Assembly (NCBI RefSeq): GCF_000750005.1
Contig: NZ_JPYA01000143.1
Location: 1-18,557, forward strand
DNA length: 18,557 nucleotides
Direction of reading: 5' to 3'
DNA from: Geobacillus icigianus
GTDB taxonomy: Bacteria > Bacillota > Bacilli > Bacillales > Anoxybacillaceae
The translations under genes were made by a program, and so were the position numbers. A model generated the notes under the pieces. That model saw only the letters and a list, made by a program, of their open reading frames with translations, was not told the origin of the DNA and did not search any database. Positions within the stretch are counted from its first letter, which is position 1; every line of letters starts with the position of its first letter. Of this stretch, positions 1 through 7,062 are shown in pieces.

Positions 1-4
1 ATTT

Positions 5-1144
5 ATGCTGTCGCTTTTCCTTGTCTCGACATCGTTTCTTTTTTTGTTTAAGCAGTATATACAAGTAGATAAAGATTTTATCAGCAATGACAATGTAAGG
101 ATGATCGAAATTACAGGAAAAGATGAACACGGTAATCATTCACGTTCACTAAAGATTTATGATGAAAATAAACTGAGGTCTATTCTTTCTAAGTATAAAG
201 GTATACGTATATATACGATGTATCAACTAAACTTTGGAGTTGAAGATGAAAAAGGAAATAGGTATTTTATTTATGGAGTAGATGAAGAGGCAGCACGTTT
301 TTTAGGGAACTGTCAGTTGGATGCGGGGGTTGCTTGTTCAAAACTAAAAACATCACAAATCAATCTACAAATTCCTATTGTTCAGGTAGAGGATGGGGGA
401 ATGAGCAGCCACGTTCGTTCTAAATTCCTTGTAAAGAATAAGCAAGGAATTCTTCAAAAAAATCCTTTTACTTTATATACTGAAGATGAAGGCATGTTTA
501 CAAGCCATACATTATATGTCGGAAAGCAGACATTTCAGAACATCATTGAAATCGCCTTTCGTACAAACTGGAGCGAGTTCCAAAGAGAATATGATCAACA
601 TAATCCGTTTGGTGTCGAAATCGTAAAAAGTATGTACATATATGTAGACAACATATCCGATATCGATCGTATCGCCAAAAGGCTTGAAGAGCACGGGTAC
701 CACGTCCGCTACACATTTAAAGCGTTTCATGACTTTACGTTGTCGCTTCGCAATACAGCTGTTATTGCTTCATTACTATCGATAATAATTGTTATGATTG
801 CTGCTGCATATCTCATTTTTTCTTTTCGAGCTTATTTACAAGTACAGCAAAAAGACATGGGAATATTAAAACAATATGGGTACAGCTCAGAGAATATAAA
901 ATCCATCTATTCATACAATATTTTCCATATTTTTAAAAACGCAGCGACTATTATATTTCTATACTCCATTGTTATCGGTATGTATCTTATTCCCACTGAC
1001 CAATTTTTGTATATTGGATATGTAATGTTTATCTTGTTGCTTATCATACTGCTTGTTTACCGGATCATTGTGAAAAATGTTTTACATTCCTATTGTTCGA
1101 AAAATATAATGGTCTTACTAAAGCTAAGTAAAGAGTTCGAGTAG
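5..1144 (+). CDS. FtsX-like ABC transporter permease (possibly 5'-partial)
   Basis: The 379-residue product has FtsX/MacB-type permease topology. A hydrophobic N-terminal segment (about 1-17) is followed by a large extracellular region (about 20-248) and three membrane segments (about 251-274, 308-329, 334-357). The stretch KDMGILKQYGYS at 284-295 resembles the cytoplasmic loop typical of FtsX-fold permeases. Such proteins pair with an ATPase and usually serve peptide export, antimicrobial peptide resistance or lipoprotein release; the substrate cannot be told here. No ATPase gene is visible, and it may lie before the window. The reading frame is open to base 2 and no ribosome binding site can be seen, so the true start may be upstream. 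The gene is clearly AT-richer than everything from azoR onward and is followed by a decayed insertion sequence, which suggests horizontal acquisition. Confidence 0.7.
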   Translation: MLSLFLVSTSFLFLFKQYIQVDKDFISNDNVRMIEITGKDEHGNHSRSLKIYDENKLRSILSKYKGIRIYTMYQLNFGVEDEKGNRYFIYGVDEEAARFLGNCQLDAGVACSKLKTSQINLQIPIVQVEDGGMSSHVRSKFLVKNKQGILQKNPFTLYTEDEGMFTSHTLYVGKQTFQNIIEIAFRTNWSEFQREYDQHNPFGVEIVKSMYIYVDNISDIDRIAKRLEEHGYHVRYTFKAFHDFTLSLRNTAVIASLLSIIIVMIAAAYLIFSFRAYLQVQQKDMGILKQYGYSSENIKSIYSYNIFHIFKNAATIIFLYSIVIGMYLIPTDQFLYIGYVMFILLLIILLVYRIIVKNVLHSYCSKNIMVLLKLSKEFE

Positions 1145-1660
1145 ACGGAAAATTTCCATCTGTATCTTCTGACCATTTGATTTTATGCGTTGTTGAAAAG
1201 TGGCGAACGCCGTTGTAGAAACGACGAGAGCGAAGAAAGAGCATTGTCGTTTTCATATCATTACGCCGTCTTCAAAAAACGACTGAGCGACGCGGAGTGA
1301 AGAAGGGACGAGGGCGCATGAAACGCCCTTGTTGCATTTTCGCGAAAAAACGAATACGCTCTCTCCCCCAAGTGCGACCGTTTTGGGGCCGCTTTAAGCA
1401 AATAGACTCACATTTCGCACCCTAACAGATAGCAGTATCAGGCGAAGCAGTCGTTCCGGATCCACCGCTGGACGACCCGTTTTTTCCGTGTACAGGGGAA
1501 CCACCCCATCGTGAATGACGGAAACGTCAACCGCTTCGTTCGTTTGGCGCAGGAGATGATGTGGGGGAACCCGTTCCTCCATGTCGATGACTGGAAACAG
1601 ACGAGGCTGAGTCGAGGGATGTTTAGGTGCTTTCATGATCTGCTCACGCTCCATTGCAAC
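1145..1660 (-). pseudogene. IS1182-like transposase remnant (N-terminus only, plus scrambled flank)
   Basis: On the minus strand from 1654 to 1394 an 86-codon frame encodes PPHHLLRQTNEAVDVSVI and PLYTEKTGRPAVDPERLL. These match the N-terminal signature of IS1182/IS5-type transposases (DHLLRKIDxAIDFSFI ... LYSENGRPSIDPVVL). Homology stops abruptly after about 72 residues, near base 1420, where a YLYG-like motif would be expected, and the frame then ends. The catalytic DDE domain is absent, so the element cannot be active. Bases 1145-1390 hold no convincing gene. A short minus-strand reading there (SRRFYNGVRHFSTT) resembles sequence often found at IS termini, but this is weak. The remnant separates the AT-rich permease gene from the GC-rich chromosome. 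Confidence 0.6.
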
Positions 1661-1714
1661 GCTTCTTCTTCCTTTTTCGACATAAGCCCCCTACATCCCT
1701 GCCTTGGCGTGTAC

Positions 1715-1733
1715 TTTTTCACCGGCCTTCTAG
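1715..1733 (-). repeat. Partial terminal repeat of the CTAG-ended element
   Basis: TTTTTCACCGGCCTTCTAG is an exact second copy of the terminal sequence found at 1849-1867. Read on the minus strand, it begins a second unit immediately after the full copy at 1730-1867. The two units share one CTAG and have the same orientation. Confidence 0.6.
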
Positions 1734-1867
1734 AGGGGAGGTGATTTAAGGAAACAGGCTGCTTACCAGCCTCGTTTCTCAAATAGAAAAGCCCTGTCGC
1801 ATTAGAGCATCTTTCACACGCTCCCCCATTGTTCAAAAGAAATAACCGTTTTTCACCGGCCTTCTAG
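1730..1867 (-). repeat. CTAG-ended ~140 bp inverted-repeat element, copy A (MITE-like)
   Basis: On the minus strand this 138 bp unit begins CTAGAAGGCCGGTGAAAAAC and ends TTAAATCACC...CTAG. The first and last 15 bases match as an imperfect inverted repeat (12 of 15). It aligns along its whole length with copy B (10322-10460), including the internal stretches GGCTTTTCTATTTGAGAAAC and GAGG...GTAAGC. It carries no open reading frame of note. The right end lies about 24 bp upstream of the azoR -35 box. It looks like a non-autonomous miniature element or a structured intergenic repeat; no transposase with matching ends is visible. Confidence 0.7.
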
Positions 1868-1890
1868 GGCAATTTTTTTGGGCAAATGAT

Positions 1891-1919
1891 TTGCGAAATT
1901 CGTCTCCTCCTTCTATAAT
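1891..1919 (+). promoter_or_regulatory. Sigma-A promoter of azoR
   Basis: TTGCGA (1891-1896) and a perfect TATAAT (1914-1919) are separated by 17 bp. The predicted transcription start is near 1926, about 95 nt before the azoR ATG. Confidence 0.75.
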
Positions 1920-1937
1920 TATCTCTAGTTCGAGATA
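1920..1937 (+). promoter_or_regulatory. MhqR-type operator overlapping the azoR transcription start
   Basis: The inverted repeat TATCTC-TAGTTC-GAGATA starts at the base after the -10 box and covers the predicted start site. From family knowledge, the MarR-type repressor MhqR of B. subtilis binds a box of the form TATCTCGAATTCGAGATA at azoR2, mhqED and mhqNOP. Both 6-base arms are identical here and only two central bases differ. Repressor binding here would block RNA polymerase and be relieved by quinones or other electrophiles. The repressor gene is not in the window. Confidence 0.7.
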
Positions 1938-2020
1938 TTTGGAATAAAGATAAATGTGTGCCGTTGTGGCAAGCGGCACACACTAACATGCTGAGACATC
2001 GAAGAAAGGGAGTATGCATC

Positions 2021-2656
2021 ATGACGAAAGTACTGTATATCACCGCCCATCCCCACGACGATACACAATCGTACAGCATGGCGGTCGGGAAGGCGTTTAT
2101 TGACACCTACCAACAAGTGCATCCGGATCATGAAGTGATTCATCTCGACTTGTTTAAAGAATACATTCCGGAAATTGATGTTGATGTGTTCAACGGTTGG
2201 GGCAAGCTTCGCTCCGGGAAATCGTTTGAAGAGCTGTCTGACGAAGAAAAAGCGAAAGTCGGGCGGATGAACGAGCTGTGCGATCAGTTCATCTCTGCGG
2301 ACAAATACGTGTTCGTTACGCCGATGTGGAACTTTTCTTTCCCGCCGGTATTGAAAGCGTACATTGACGCGGTGGCGGTGGCCGGCAAGACCTTTAAATA
2401 TACGGAACAAGGGCCGGTCGGGCTGCTCACCGATAAAAAAGCACTCCACATTCAGGCGCGCGGCGGTTTTTATTCAGAAGGCCCAGCGGCAGCGATGGAA
2501 ATGGGACATCGCTATTTAAGCGTCATTATGCAATTTTTCGGCGTGCCGTCGTTTGAAGGCTTATTCATTGAGGGGCATGCGGCTGTGCCGGAAAAAGCGG
2601 AAGAAATTAAGGCGAACGCCATTGCCCGGGCGAAAGACTTGGCTCATACGTTTTAA
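2021..2656 (+). CDS. azoR: FMN-dependent NADH:quinone oxidoreductase / azoreductase
   Basis: This 211-residue cytoplasmic flavodoxin-fold enzyme matches the AzoR family in length and motifs. The N-terminal strand and phosphate-binding loop are [16 protein letters not shown] (4-19). The FMN-binding loop is [10 protein letters not shown] (100-109), followed by the RGGFYS loop (147-152). AzoR enzymes use NADH and FMN for two-electron reduction of quinones and azo compounds, which limits thiol-reactive stress. The ATG at 2021 was chosen because GAAAGGGAG lies at 2004-2012 and the N-terminus aligns with the family; an in-frame upstream ATG at 1958 lacks a ribosome binding site. A strong promoter and an MhqR-type operator precede it, so the closest functional counterpart is probably B. 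subtilis AzoR2 (YvaB). It appears monocistronic. Confidence 0.95.
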   Translation: MTKVLYITAHPHDDTQSYSMAVGKAFIDTYQQVHPDHEVIHLDLFKEYIPEIDVDVFNGWGKLRSGKSFEELSDEEKAKVGRMNELCDQFISADKYVFVTPMWNFSFPPVLKAYIDAVAVAGKTFKYTEQGPVGLLTDKKALHIQARGGFYSEGPAAAMEMGHRYLSVIMQFFGVPSFEGLFIEGHAAVPEKAEEIKANAIARAKDLAHTF

Positions 2657-2728
2657 TTAAAGTTTTCCGCCTCACTCTATGAGCGATCGTCCACTGATCG
2701 AACGGAACATCTTTTTTGGATCCGGCTA

Positions 2729-2754
2729 AGGTGCGAAATGGAGGTGTGAAATGT
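2729..2754 (+). repeat. 13-bp tandem direct repeat upstream of the PP2C promoter
   Basis: AGGTGCGAAATGG (2729-2741) is followed directly by AGGTGTGAAATGT (2742-2754), with 11 of 13 bases identical. The pair ends 5 bp before the extended -10 element and so covers the -35 area. It may be a binding site for a regulator, but no known operator was recognised. Confidence 0.45.
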
Positions 2755-2759
2755 GAGTA

Positions 2760-2768
2760 TGGTATAAT
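2760..2768 (+). promoter_or_regulatory. Extended -10 promoter of the PP2C phosphatase gene
   Basis: TGGTATAAT at 2760-2768 is an extended -10 (TGn + TATAAT). There is no good -35 hexamer 17 bp upstream; that area holds a tandem repeat instead. The predicted leader is about 28 nt. It does not look like a sigma-B promoter. Confidence 0.6.
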
Positions 2769-2803
2769 AACCGTATCAACGAGGGAGTGGAGGTTTCTCT
2801 TTT

Positions 2804-4714
2804 GTGAACGAACAGAAGCCAAATGAGCGGGTGCGTCTGCACGCGGCAACTGCTGTATTGGCCGCTGTCTGGTTCGGTTGGTTGTTGCTTTCGGGCGGTT
2901 GGAATCCGCTTCCGCCCCGCCTTGACCATTCGCTTGACCTTGTTTTGGGGCTTGCCGCTGTTGTTGCTTGTTGGCTCGTCGCTGTGCAAGGGTGGGCGGT
3001 GTTCCCGCATACATTGTCAATGGAACGGTTGATTATGGGGGCGTTATTTTTTTCAGCGGGAGCGCTTTTTTCATGGTCAACGGTGTGGTCGTTTACAGCG
3101 ACTGGCGTGTCGGCGGCGCTGTTTGCGCTTGCTGCCCGCTTGACGTTGGCCGCGGGTTTTCTTTTTCTGTTTTCGCGCCCGGATGAAGTGATGGAGCGGC
3201 ATAGCGGACAGCGGTGGCAAGCGTTTTTGGCCGCTTTTGCTTACACAGCTGTCGTCGGGCTGTTCATTCATATGGTGGTGACGGTGGGAGCGGAGGACGG
3301 GACAAGCCGCTGGCGACTTTGGTGGCAGGTCGGAACCGGTGTGACTGGCTTGCTTGACGTGGCGGCGGGGGTGCTCGTGTGGCGCCGCTGGCGACAAGGC
3401 GGCTCTTCTTCGCTTTTATACTGGCCGCCGGCTTGTTTGTTGTTTGCCCTTGGACAGGCGTTGCTGCTGGTTGGCGACGGGTCACGGCTTTGGGGGCCTT
3501 TGTATGAGATGGCCGGCTTCTTGTATGTGGTGCGCGCGATGTACGCGGAAACGGTGGAAAAGCCGTACACCGAGCTGAAGCAGCGCGAACAGCAGCTTGA
3601 GATGATGGCCAATGCGCTCGGTGAAGGGTTGCTGATGGTCAATCGGGACGGGCGCATCGTTTGGATGAATCCGGCGGCGGGCCGCTTGATCGGCGCCGCT
3701 CCGGGTGAGGCAAAAGGAAAGCCATTGTTTTCATTTGTCTCGCTGGCGCGTCCGGATGGGGCTGCCTGGGATTGGAAGCAGCTGCGTCGCGTTGTGAAAC
3801 GTTTGAAAAGCGGCGAAGTGATTCGCGTCGAGGAAGAGCCGTTTCGGCGGCGGGACGGCGTTTGCTTGCCGGTCGGTTATACGCTCGCGCCCGTGATGGA
3901 AAACGGAACGTTGACCGGGCTCGTCGCCGTCTTGCGCGACATGACCGAGAAAAAAGAAAAGGAGCGGCTTGAGCGCGAACGCGAGCAGCTTGATTTTGAA
4001 ATGTCGTTGGCCGCCAATATGCAACGGTCGCTCTTGCAAGCGTCGGCTGCAGCCGATCTGCCTTCCTATGTGGACATTGGGGTTCTCAGCGTGCCTGCTC
4101 GCGTACTTAGCGGGGATTTTTATCATTTCGCGGTCCACCAGAGGTCGGTGTCCGTTGGGATTGCCGATGTGTCGGGAAAGGGCATTCCGGCGGCGATGAT
4201 CATGACGTTAATGAAGTTTATTCTAGACCGGACCGTTCATTACGGGACGCAGCCGCATGTGTATCTCGACTTGCTGAATCGGTTTGCCTACGATTACACG
4301 GAACCGTCCATGTTTGTGACGATGGTAGTCGGCAACTACAATGAAAAAACGCACGCTTTTTCCTACGCGTGCGCGGGGCATGAGCCGGCGCTTCTCTATA
4401 AGGCGAAAACAAAACAGTGCGTGCCGCTCCGCGCCAAAGGATGCGCGCTCGGTTTATTTCCGCAATTTTCCTTTGAAACTCAGTCGGTCGTGCTAGAGCC
4501 GGGGGATTTTGTGTTGCTGTACACGGACGGAGTGACCGAAAAACGCAACGCCGAAATCGATGACGGGTTTTCCGTTCTTGCTTCGATGCTCGCCCGCGTC
4601 AATCTCGATCAGCCTGCTGCGCAAATCGTTCACGAGCTATATGAGCAAATTCGGGCGTATCACCGATACGAACAAAAGGATGATCAGACATTGCTGCTGC
4701 TGCGCCGCCGTTAG
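2804..4714 (+). CDS. Membrane-anchored PAS-PP2C serine phosphatase, probable RsbU/RsbP-type activator of SigB
   Basis: The 636-residue protein has three parts. Residues about 12-245 form a multi-span membrane module (six to seven hydrophobic segments) resembling MASE-type sensor domains. Residues about 262-380 form a PAS domain (GLLMVNRDGRIVWMNPAAGR; ends LVAVLRDMTEKK), followed by a charged coiled-coil linker (381-405). Residues about 425-634 form a SpoIIE-type PP2C phosphatase with metal-binding aspartates visible at SGDF (D438), ADVSGKG (D455), YTDGVTE (D575) and KDDQT (D626/D627). The catalytic set is complete. Family members dephosphorylate an anti-anti-sigma factor such as RsbV. The gene faces the rsbV-rsbW-sigB operon head-on, which supports that partner. 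The GTG start at 2804 has GGAGGT at 2789-2794. B. subtilis RsbP carries PAS-PP2C without membrane spans, so this is a variant input. The signal sensed is unknown. Confidence 0.85.
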   Translation: MNEQKPNERVRLHAATAVLAAVWFGWLLLSGGWNPLPPRLDHSLDLVLGLAAVVACWLVAVQGWAVFPHTLSMERLIMGALFFSAGALFSWSTVWSFTATGVSAALFALAARLTLAAGFLFLFSRPDEVMERHSGQRWQAFLAAFAYTAVVGLFIHMVVTVGAEDGTSRWRLWWQVGTGVTGLLDVAAGVLVWRRWRQGGSSSLLYWPPACLLFALGQALLLVGDGSRLWGPLYEMAGFLYVVRAMYAETVEKPYTELKQREQQLEMMANALGEGLLMVNRDGRIVWMNPAAGRLIGAAPGEAKGKPLFSFVSLARPDGAAWDWKQLRRVVKRLKSGEVIRVEEEPFRRRDGVCLPVGYTLAPVMENGTLTGLVAVLRDMTEKKEKERLEREREQLDFEMSLAANMQRSLLQASAAADLPSYVDIGVLSVPARVLSGDFYHFAVHQRSVSVGIADVSGKGIPAAMIMTLMKFILDRTVHYGTQPHVYLDLLNRFAYDYTEPSMFVTMVVGNYNEKTHAFSYACAGHEPALLYKAKTKQCVPLRAKGCALGLFPQFSFETQSVVLEPGDFVLLYTDGVTEKRNAEIDDGFSVLASMLARVNLDQPAAQIVHELYEQIRAYHRYEQKDDQTLLLLRRR

Positions 4715-4744
4715 TGCCTGTCCGCACTCGGCGGCGCCGTTTTT
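4702..4744 (+). terminator. Rho-independent terminator of the PP2C gene
   Basis: GCGCCGCCG (4702-4710) pairs with CGGCGGCGC (4729-4737), and inside it AGTGC (4713-4717) pairs with GCACT (4724-4728) around a CTGTCC loop. CG and five T follow. The first arm lies in the last codons of the gene. The opposite strand has no T tract, so it terminates the plus strand only. Confidence 0.75.
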
Positions 4745-4852
4745 GGTTCGGCGAGCGATGGTTCGAATGCGGAGCAACGCGCAGCCGCCGTCTTTTCTTC
4801 GCCAACAGCATGATCCCTCTTTCTTCCTTCGTTTGGCTTGACGGTGTGAAGA

Positions 4853-5623
4853 TCAGGACGGATGGGCGGCAAGCTGCCGTTTCAGTTTGTCGATTGCTCG
4901 CTTTTGGATGCGGCTGATCGTCATTTGTGAGACGCCGAGCCGTTCGGCGAGCGAGCGCTGCGTTTCTCCGCGGCGGAAAACGGCGTCAATGACGAGCCGT
5001 TCCTGCTCGCTCAGCTTGTCGATCGCCTGCTGCAAATCCAAACGTTCGATCAGCGCTTCAACCTCATTTGTCTGATCAGCGATAAATTCTCCGATGGTCG
5101 TTCCGTCCTTTTCGCTGTCTTGCACGGGGGCGTCGATCGAAACAGGCTGGTAATGGTCGCGGCCGGCCAAAATTTCAATCGTCTCCTCCGCTGATAAGCC
5201 TAGATGGTCGGCGATTTCATCGATGGTCGGCGAACGTTCCAGCTTGATGGTCAACTCGTCGATGGCTTGCTGCACTTTGCTTCCTTTTTCTTTCACCTTG
5301 CGCGGCACTTGAATGTACCACGCTTTGTCGCGCAAATAGTTTTTCATATAGCCAATTAAGCTTTTCATCGCGTACGATTCGAAGCTCGTCCCTTGGTTTG
5401 GATCGTAATGCTCAAGGAGACGCAAAAACGACAACCGTCCGACTTGAAACAAATCTTCGTAAAAGTCGGGGCGGCTGCGCGCCATTTTTCTCGCCGCCGC
5501 CACAATCAGCGGTTCAAAGCGGACGAGCAACGCCGTCGCCGCTTCTTCCGCCTTCGTTTGTTGGTAAGCAGCAATCAAGGCGTCAAGCTTGCTCTTGGAC
5601 AGAGGAGGGGGATATAGAGTCAT
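4853..5623 (-). CDS. sigB: RNA polymerase sigma-B factor (general stress response)
   Basis: This 256-residue sigma-70 family protein of the SigB/SigF/SigG group directs RNA polymerase to general stress promoters. Region 2 is DFYEDLFQVGRLSFLRLLEHYDP (split here at about 53-75), including the core-binding EDLFQVG and the SFESYAM stretch. KNYLRDKAWYIQVPR marks region 2.4 to 3.0, and a region 4.2 helix-turn-helix follows (QRSLAERLGVSQMTISRIQK, about 222-241). The ATG at 5623 was preferred over 5629 because AAGGAG sits about 9 nt from it but only 3 nt from the other. The gene overlaps the end of rsbW by 41 nt, consistent with translational coupling of a sigma factor to its anti-sigma factor. Among sporulation relatives, SigF would come with spoIIAA/AB; the RsbV/RsbW-like partners and sigma-B promoter favour SigB. 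Confidence 0.92.
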   Translation of the reverse strand: MTLYPPPLSKSKLDALIAAYQQTKAEEAATALLVRFEPLIVAAARKMARSRPDFYEDLFQVGRLSFLRLLEHYDPNQGTSFESYAMKSLIGYMKNYLRDKAWYIQVPRKVKEKGSKVQQAIDELTIKLERSPTIDEIADHLGLSAEETIEILAGRDHYQPVSIDAPVQDSEKDGTTIGEFIADQTNEVEALIERLDLQQAIDKLSEQERLVIDAVFRRGETQRSLAERLGVSQMTISRIQKRAIDKLKRQLAAHPS

Positions 5624-6071
5624 GGGCATGCTCTCCTTCTCCGCGATGGCGGAATTTCGTCAGGCGGACTTCCGTTCCGCCTTTTGTGCTGACAGTGACG
5701 TCGTCCATGAGCGCTTCCATTAAAAAGAGGCCGAGGCCGCCGACTTTGACGTCTTCAAGCGGTTTCGCGGACAGGGGTGCCGCCTGCTTGGCCGCCCGTT
5801 TGTAATCGAACCCTTTGCCTTGATCTTTGATGATGATCGACAGCGCGTCGGTGCTTATCTCAAAGCGAAGATGAATGACGCCGCCTGCCCCGTTGTAGGC
5901 ATGCAGCACCGCATTGTTACATGCTTCGGAGACGGCGACTTTCATATCCTCTATTTCCTCATACGAAAATCCCATTTTGGCGGCCAGCCCGTACAAAGTC
6001 AGACGCGCGATATCGATGAATTGCGCATCGGCTGGAATCGACAGCTGTACGATCGTTTCGTGCTCTTTCAT
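5583..6071 (-). CDS. rsbW: Anti-sigma-B factor, serine-protein kinase RsbW
   Basis: The 162-residue GHKL-type kinase binds and holds SigB in unstressed cells, and phosphorylates RsbV when ATP is plentiful. Nucleotide-binding boxes are in order: N box SEACNNAVLHAY (48-59), G1 DQGKGFD (83-89) and G2 GGLGLFLMEALMD (111-123). Length is close to that of B. subtilis RsbW (160). Its ATG overlaps the TGA of rsbV (ATGA), and its 3' end overlaps the sigB start, so all three genes are coupled. The C-terminal tail after about 142 is polar and rich in H, E and S, and is probably disordered. Confidence 0.93.
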   Translation of the reverse strand: MKEHETIVQLSIPADAQFIDIARLTLYGLAAKMGFSYEEIEDMKVAVSEACNNAVLHAYNGAGGVIHLRFEISTDALSIIIKDQGKGFDYKRAAKQAAPLSAKPLEDVKVGGLGLFLMEALMDDVTVSTKGGTEVRLTKFRHRGEGEHAHDSISPSSVQEQA

Positions 6072-6418
6072 GATTGGCTCTCGATCCTTTCTGTCGTGTC
6101 ATTTGTTTCGGAAAAAAAGTGAGAGACGCCGGTTAAATCAAACAGACGCTGTACTTTGGGCGGCACGTTTTCAATCAGAAAGGGAGCTCCTTGCTTTTTG
6201 CGGGTTTTCAGCAGCGCCACAAACATGCCGATGCCGGTGCTGTCAATGTACGTCAACCCGTCTAAGCGGATGACAAGCGTTTTGGCCGCGTCATGGGCGA
6301 GCGGTTCAATGGCACGCCGAAACTGTTCGGCCGCCGCTAAATCAAGCTCCCCTTTTATGTATACCACGTGTCGGTCTGACTGTTCGTCATGAACGAGATG
6401 AAATTGTTTCTTTTCCAT
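6068..6418 (-). CDS. rsbV: Anti-anti-sigma factor RsbV
   Basis: This 116-residue STAS-domain protein releases SigB by binding RsbW when dephosphorylated. The phosphorylated serine lies in the canonical motif YIDSTGIGMF (serine about residue 60). The ATG at 6418 was chosen over an in-frame ATG at 6424: the Shine-Dalgarno GAGGTG (minus strand) ends 7 nt before the former and only 1 nt before the latter. It is the first gene of rsbV-rsbW-sigB and carries a sigma-B promoter upstream, giving the positive autoregulation known from B. subtilis. The upstream rsbR-S-T-U module of B. subtilis is absent here. Confidence 0.93.
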   Translation of the reverse strand: MEKKQFHLVHDEQSDRHVVYIKGELDLAAAEQFRRAIEPLAHDAAKTLVIRLDGLTYIDSTGIGMFVALLKTRKKQGAPFLIENVPPKVQRLFDLTGVSHFFSETNDTTERIESQS

Positions 6419-6485
6419 TTCCATTCACCTCAAATGATCGCTCGTTTGTTTTTACGGTCGCATGCTCTTGTCCACCAATCAGGCG

Positions 6486-6515
6486 TTTACAATGACTATA
6501 CCCCTATTTTATACT
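6486..6515 (+). promoter_or_regulatory. Sigma-A promoter of the DUF1232 gene
   Basis: TTTACA (6486-6491) and TATACT (6510-6515) are spaced 18 bp apart, each one mismatch from consensus. The site physically overlaps the divergent sigma-B promoter, so the two polymerase forms would compete. Confidence 0.5.
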
Positions 6516-6524
6516 ATTTGAAAC
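6498..6524 (-). promoter_or_regulatory. Sigma-B promoter of rsbV-rsbW-sigB
   Basis: Read on the minus strand, GTTTCA (6524-6519) is followed after 15 bp by GGGTAT (6503-6498). This matches the sigma-B consensus GTTTAA-N(12-15)-GGGTAT, with a perfect -10. It lies about 80 nt before the rsbV start and implies an autoregulatory loop. Confidence 0.75.
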
Positions 6525-6542
6525 AGAAAAGGGGGATGATCC

Positions 6543-6926
6543 GTGTTCGAAAAATGGAAGTCATGGGCAAAGAGGCTGAAACGGGAAATTTTCGTCTTGT
6601 ATTCGGCCAGCCGCGACCGCCGCGTCTCGGTCTGGCTGCGTCTCTTTATGCTGGCTGTCGCGGCGTACGCGTTCAGCCCGATCGATTTGATCCCCGATTT
6701 CGTTCCGGTTCTCGGGTACGTGGATGATTTGCTGCTTGTGCCGCTTGGCATTTACTTGGCGCTCAAGTGGCTGCCGAAAGACATTGTCGCCGAACATCGG
6801 GCGCGGGCGGAAGAGCTCGCTAGGCGCGGCAAACCGACGAATTGGACCGCCGGGGCGCTGATCCTGCTTTTGTACGTACTGCTTGCTGTTGGCCTGCTCC
6901 GGTGGCTGATTTCAGGGCGCCTTTGA
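6543..6926 (+). CDS. DUF1232 (YkvA-like) small membrane protein
   Basis: The 127-residue protein carries the DUF1232 core AYAFSPIDLIPDFVPVLGY (41-59) followed by VDDLLLVP. Hydrophobic segments lie at about 31-48, 55-77 and 101-123, the last being a C-terminal anchor beyond the core. The biochemical function of this family is not established. The start is GTG at 6543 with AGGGGG just upstream (about 6530-6535). It is divergent from the sigB operon across a 120 bp region holding overlapping sigma-A and sigma-B promoters, so a stress-response link is possible but is inference only. Confidence 0.75.
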   Translation: MFEKWKSWAKRLKREIFVLYSASRDRRVSVWLRLFMLAVAAYAFSPIDLIPDFVPVLGYVDDLLLVPLGIYLALKWLPKDIVAEHRARAEELARRGKPTNWTAGALILLLYVLLAVGLLRWLISGRL

Positions 6927-6996
6927 TGGCGGGGGCAAAGGATTGGTGCTTTTGGTTGGAAAGCGAGCTTCCCCGATGGCTGCCGTTCACTTCGCT

Positions 6997-7024
6997 TTGC
7001 CGTTGGTGTGTTTTTGGTTACAAT
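6997..7024 (+). promoter_or_regulatory. Probable promoter of ung-ywdI
   Basis: TTGCCG (6997-7002) and TACAAT (7019-7024) are spaced 16 bp apart. The predicted start near 7031 would leave the ATG at 7042 almost without a usable ribosome binding site, which favours the ATG at 7063 for ung. Confidence 0.45.
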
Positions 7025-7062
7025 GATAAAGGAAAAAGCCGATGGCAAAGGAGTGGCTCAAA

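Noticed and set aside
1511..1744. 77-codon plus-strand frame over the IS remnant
   Set aside because: It is the complement of the recognised transposase N-terminus, which fits known proteins far better.
2740..2768. Sigma-B promoter for the phosphatase gene
   Set aside because: TGGTAT at 2760-2765 resembles a sigma-B -10, but no GTTT-like -35 occurs at 12-15 bp; the extended sigma-A -10 explains it better.
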